Both the position numbers and the translations under genes were made by a program. DNA of 7,829 bases, taken from positions 1 to 7,829 of the forward strand of contig CAAFWB010000119.1 of the NCBI GenBank assembly GCA_900766395.1, in the 5' to 3' direction. Under the pieces are notes generated by a model. It searched no databases. It saw nothing but the letters and a program-made list of their open reading frames with translations, and was not told the DNA's origin. Shown piece by piece: positions 6,288 through 7,829 of this stretch (position 1 is the stretch's first letter; each line of letters opens with the position of its first letter). The stretch comes from Clostridia bacterium. Lineage in GTDB: Bacteria > Bacillota > Clostridia > Christensenellales > UBA1242.

Positions 6288-7473
6288 AGATAATGTTGTA
6301 TTTAAGTGTTTTTACTATAAGCCCAAAGAAAAATATAATGCCAAAACACAAGCCGATAAGATTAAAAAGCGAGAGTTTTTGAGTTGTTCGTCTAGTTATA
6401 ATTATGTGAGTTATGTTGACACTGGTGCAAGCAACAAATTACCAAAAGATTACACCGAATATGTGAGCAATGACGAAAAATCTTGTGGTGCATTTAACCA
6501 AGATGGACTTCTCAATGACAAGCAAAAGAAAGAACTGAAAGAGATGTTGAGAACAACCAAAAGTTGCATTTGGGATTGCGTGATATCTTTCAGGGAAGAT
6601 TTTGGCGAAAAGTATTGTAGGGACTATGAACAAGCGTATGAGTTTGTAAAATCTGAATTGCCAAAATTTTTTACTCGTGCTGGACTAGATAAAAATAATA
6701 TTATATGGTATGCAGGCTTGCACGAAAACACAGATAACAGACATATCCATATTTCTTTCTTTGAAAAAGAACCCGAGTATTTCAAAAATGGTGGAAAGCT
6801 AAGTTATCACAATGGCACAATTCCAAAGCAAATTTTGATAGATAGCAAGCGAGTTTTTGAACAAAAACTAACCAATGCAACCGCTGAAATTGTTAAAGCA
6901 AGAAAAGATTTATATGATAAATACAACTACAAATTAAGCCCGTTTGAACTAACCAAAAAAGCAAAGAAAATGCTTTTAGGATTATATGAAATGTTACCTA
7001 CTTCTGGCAGACTTTCATACGATAGTGAGAATATGAAACCACTTCAAAAAGAAATTGATAAAATAACAGATTTTTTGCTTTGTGGAAATGCAAGAACATA
7101 TAAAAGTTATGTTGATTTTCAAGACAAATTAAACAGCCTTTACGAATGGCAAAATGAAAGAGATTATGCGTCTTCAAATAAGTATAAAGAAGATATGTTT
7201 AGACGACTTGGGAACAAAAATATACAAACCGCATTGGAAATTGGGAAACTGCATGACAAGACTTTACATCAAGAAATTTTTAATTCAAGACAAAGATATT
7301 TTGAAAAGAAAATTCGAGCAAAACAGCTTGATTATTTGCTTGATTGTTTAGCATATTACGCGAAACTTGAAGAACAGCAAATTCGGGATTTTAAAGCATA
7401 TTTTGAGCACCTAGAATATATGCGAAAGAAAACCGAATATGAAAATTTTAGACATGCTGATTACGAAATGTAA
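6277..7473 (+). CDS. MobP2-like (MobL-type) relaxase
   Basis: This 398-residue protein would nick one strand at oriT, stay bound to the 5' end and pilot it through a secretion channel. The histidine metal-binding motif is His149-x3-Asp153-x2-His156-x-His158 within WYAGLHENTDNRHIH. The likely nucleophile lies near the N-terminus at Tyr43 or Tyr46 (YNYVSYVD). The segment between, including WDCVISF and the QAYEFV helix, and the downstream GTIPKQIL match my memory of MobP2/MobL relaxases. The C-terminal 200 residues are charged and helical with no helicase or primase motif. The ATG at 6277 lies inside the preceding RHH gene, with AAAAGG at 6262-6267 as a modest ribosome site. No coupling protein or type IV secretion gene is visible, which fits an element mobilized by a helper. 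Confidence 0.85.
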   Translation: MTVKDNVVFKCFYYKPKEKYNAKTQADKIKKREFLSCSSSYNYVSYVDTGASNKLPKDYTEYVSNDEKSCGAFNQDGLLNDKQKKELKEMLRTTKSCIWDCVISFREDFGEKYCRDYEQAYEFVKSELPKFFTRAGLDKNNIIWYAGLHENTDNRHIHISFFEKEPEYFKNGGKLSYHNGTIPKQILIDSKRVFEQKLTNATAEIVKARKDLYDKYNYKLSPFELTKKAKKMLLGLYEMLPTSGRLSYDSENMKPLQKEIDKITDFLLCGNARTYKSYVDFQDKLNSLYEWQNERDYASSNKYKEDMFRRLGNKNIQTALEIGKLHDKTLHQEIFNSRQRYFEKKIRAKQLDYLLDCLAYYAKLEEQQIRDFKAYFEHLEYMRKKTEYENFRHADYEM

Positions 7474-7510
7474 TGAGTCAGATATAGTGAATTTTATATA
7501 CAGGATAAAT

Positions 7511-7600
7511 GGAGAAACTCCAGTGATTAGTAAATACACTTAAAAGCTTGCAATTTCAAGACTTTTTGGGTGTTGCATTTACTGAATCAAACCATTCTCC
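7511..7600 (+). repeat. Long imperfect stem-loop
   Basis: Nested pairing can be traced inward. GGAGAA (7511-7516) pairs with TTCTCC (7595-7600). TGATTAGTAAAT (7524-7535) pairs with ATTTACT/AATCA (7577-7589) with one bulged G. CAC (7537-7539) pairs with GTG (7570-7572). AAAAGCTTG (7542-7550) pairs with CAAG/CTTTT (7557-7566) with one bulged A, closing on a 6-base loop. A competing mini-hairpin, GGAG-AAA-CTCC (7511-7521), would exclude the outer stem. Confidence 0.6.
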
Positions 7601-7612
7601 TATATTTGCGAC

Positions 7613-7629
7613 AAGTGGGATACCCACTT
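7613..7629. repeat. Hairpin 1 (7-bp perfect stem, 3-base loop)
   Basis: AAGTGGG (7613-7619) pairs with CCCACTT (7623-7629). It is followed by TCGTTTTTG, so it might also act as a weak terminator of the relaxase transcript. Confidence 0.6.
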
Positions 7630-7639
7630 TCGTTTTTGA

Positions 7640-7655
7640 TGGTGGTAAACCACCA
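7640..7655. repeat. Hairpin 2 (6-bp perfect stem, TAAA loop)
   Basis: TGGTGG (7640-7645) pairs with CCACCA (7650-7655). The sequence after its stem (CCACTTTCATCTTG) echoes that after hairpin 1 (CCACTTTCGTTTTTG), making the two hairpins a tandem pair with related tails. Confidence 0.6.
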
Positions 7656-7701
7656 CTTTCATCTTGCTTTGATAGCGGATAGATTTTAGAAAATTTAGAT
7701 T

Positions 7702-7793
7702 TAGAAAGAAAAAATTTTAATTGTAGAAAGAGATAAAAAATTATGTATAGAAAGGAGATAAATTTTAACTATGAAAGGAATTTTAAACTATGA
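7702..7793 (+). repeat. Degenerate AT-rich tandem units carrying repeated ribosome-site/start motifs
   Basis: Four related units can be lined up by eye: 7702-7723 (TAGAAAGAAAAAATTTTAA...), 7724-7747 (TAGAAAGAGATAAAAAATTA...), 7748-7774 (TAGAAAGGAGATAAATTTTA...) and a shorter 7775-7793 (AAGGAATTTTAAACTATGA). The last two each contain a GGA-rich ribosome site and an ATGA. Confidence 0.5.
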
Positions 7794-7829
7794 ATTTAAA
7801 CAATACAAATCTAAATTTAAACAACTTAA
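7771..7829 (+). CDS. Start of an unidentified gene running off the window
   Basis: Two overlapping starts are open to the window end, and the data do not decide between them. The ATG at 7771 reads MKGILNYEFKQYKSKFKQL, with AAAGGAG (7751-7757) 13 bases upstream, which is rather far. The ATG at 7790, in another frame, reads MNLNNTNLNLNNL, with AAAGGA (7774-7779) ten bases upstream, a spacing like that of the regulator at 5199. A 16-codon frame from 7743 ends in a TGA that overlaps the 7790 ATG. No family can be recognised from so few residues. Confidence 0.4.
   Translation, partial: MKGILNYEFKQYKSKFKQL

Larger units (their letters stand above)
7474..7770. other. Structured noncoding region after the relaxase (candidate oriT or RNA)
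   Basis: No plausible coding sequence fills this stretch. It contains a long imperfect stem-loop (7511-7600), two tight GC-richer hairpins (7613-7629 and 7640-7655) and AT-rich degenerate tandem units from 7702 onward. The density of inverted repeats next to a relaxase gene suggests an origin of transfer. A structured RNA or a multi-hairpin 3' end of the mob transcript is equally possible. Confidence 0.45.

Noticed and set aside
6439..7351. Small open frames on either strand inside the relaxase gene (6439-6633 minus, 7154-7351 plus)
   Set aside because: The relaxase frame is continuous and motif-supported, and neither small frame has a ribosome site.
1..7829. CRISPR array, tRNA or rRNA gene, insertion sequence
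   Set aside because: No regular spaced repeats, cloverleaf-like segments, rRNA-like stretches or transposase motifs were seen on reading both strands.
1..7829. UGA read as tryptophan (Mycoplasma-like code)
   Set aside because: No gene contains an internal TGA. Trp is encoded by TGG, and TGA is used as the methyltransferase stop in a clean ATGA overlap.

Overview
The window is AT-rich DNA with Gram-positive-type ribosome sites (AGGAG/AAAGGAG) and short intergenic gaps, and UGA is used as a normal stop. This suggests a low-GC Bacillota (Firmicutes) genome, perhaps a gut clostridium or related bacterium. No marker gene fixes the species. The content is accessory DNA: a defence-like left part and a mobilizable-element backbone on the right.

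Left part, 1-3746. The window opens inside a plus-strand gene of the DUF6119/TIGR04141 family. That gene is split between two reading frames (2-472 and 450-1496), as expected from a single-base indel near 446-455. A bidirectional terminator at 1528-1560 separates it from a convergent restriction-modification operon on the minus strand. The operon has a gamma-class N6-adenine DNA methyltransferase (3746 to 2298) and, overlapping it by four bases (ATGA), a probable partner endonuclease (2301 to 1567).

Middle, 3747-4089. This 343-base gap separates the minus-strand methyltransferase from the plus-strand integrase. It holds a 15-bp perfect inverted repeat, a plus-strand extended -10 promoter, and a terminator hairpin only about 20 bases beyond that promoter.

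Right part, 4090-7829, all plus strand. A complete tyrosine recombinase is followed by a promoter with a near-consensus LexA (SOS) box placed exactly in its spacer. Downstream lie a sigma-region-4-like regulator, an intrinsic terminator/attenuator, a small ribbon-helix-helix protein and a MobP2-like relaxase. No type IV secretion genes are visible, so the backbone looks like an integrative mobilizable element (IME) that borrows another element's transfer channel, or one end of a larger ICE. After the relaxase, about 300 noncoding bases form one long imperfect stem-loop (7511-7600), two tight hairpins (7613-7655) and a set of AT-rich degenerate repeats. These repeats contain duplicated ribosome-site/start-codon units. 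A gene that runs off the window begins there.

The working model is that DNA damage relieves LexA at 5141-5169 and switches on the regulator-RHH-relaxase operon, the integrase handles integration and excision, and R-M plus DUF6119 are defensive cargo or neighbours. Element boundaries (attL/attR) were not found, so whether the defence genes lie inside the element is open.
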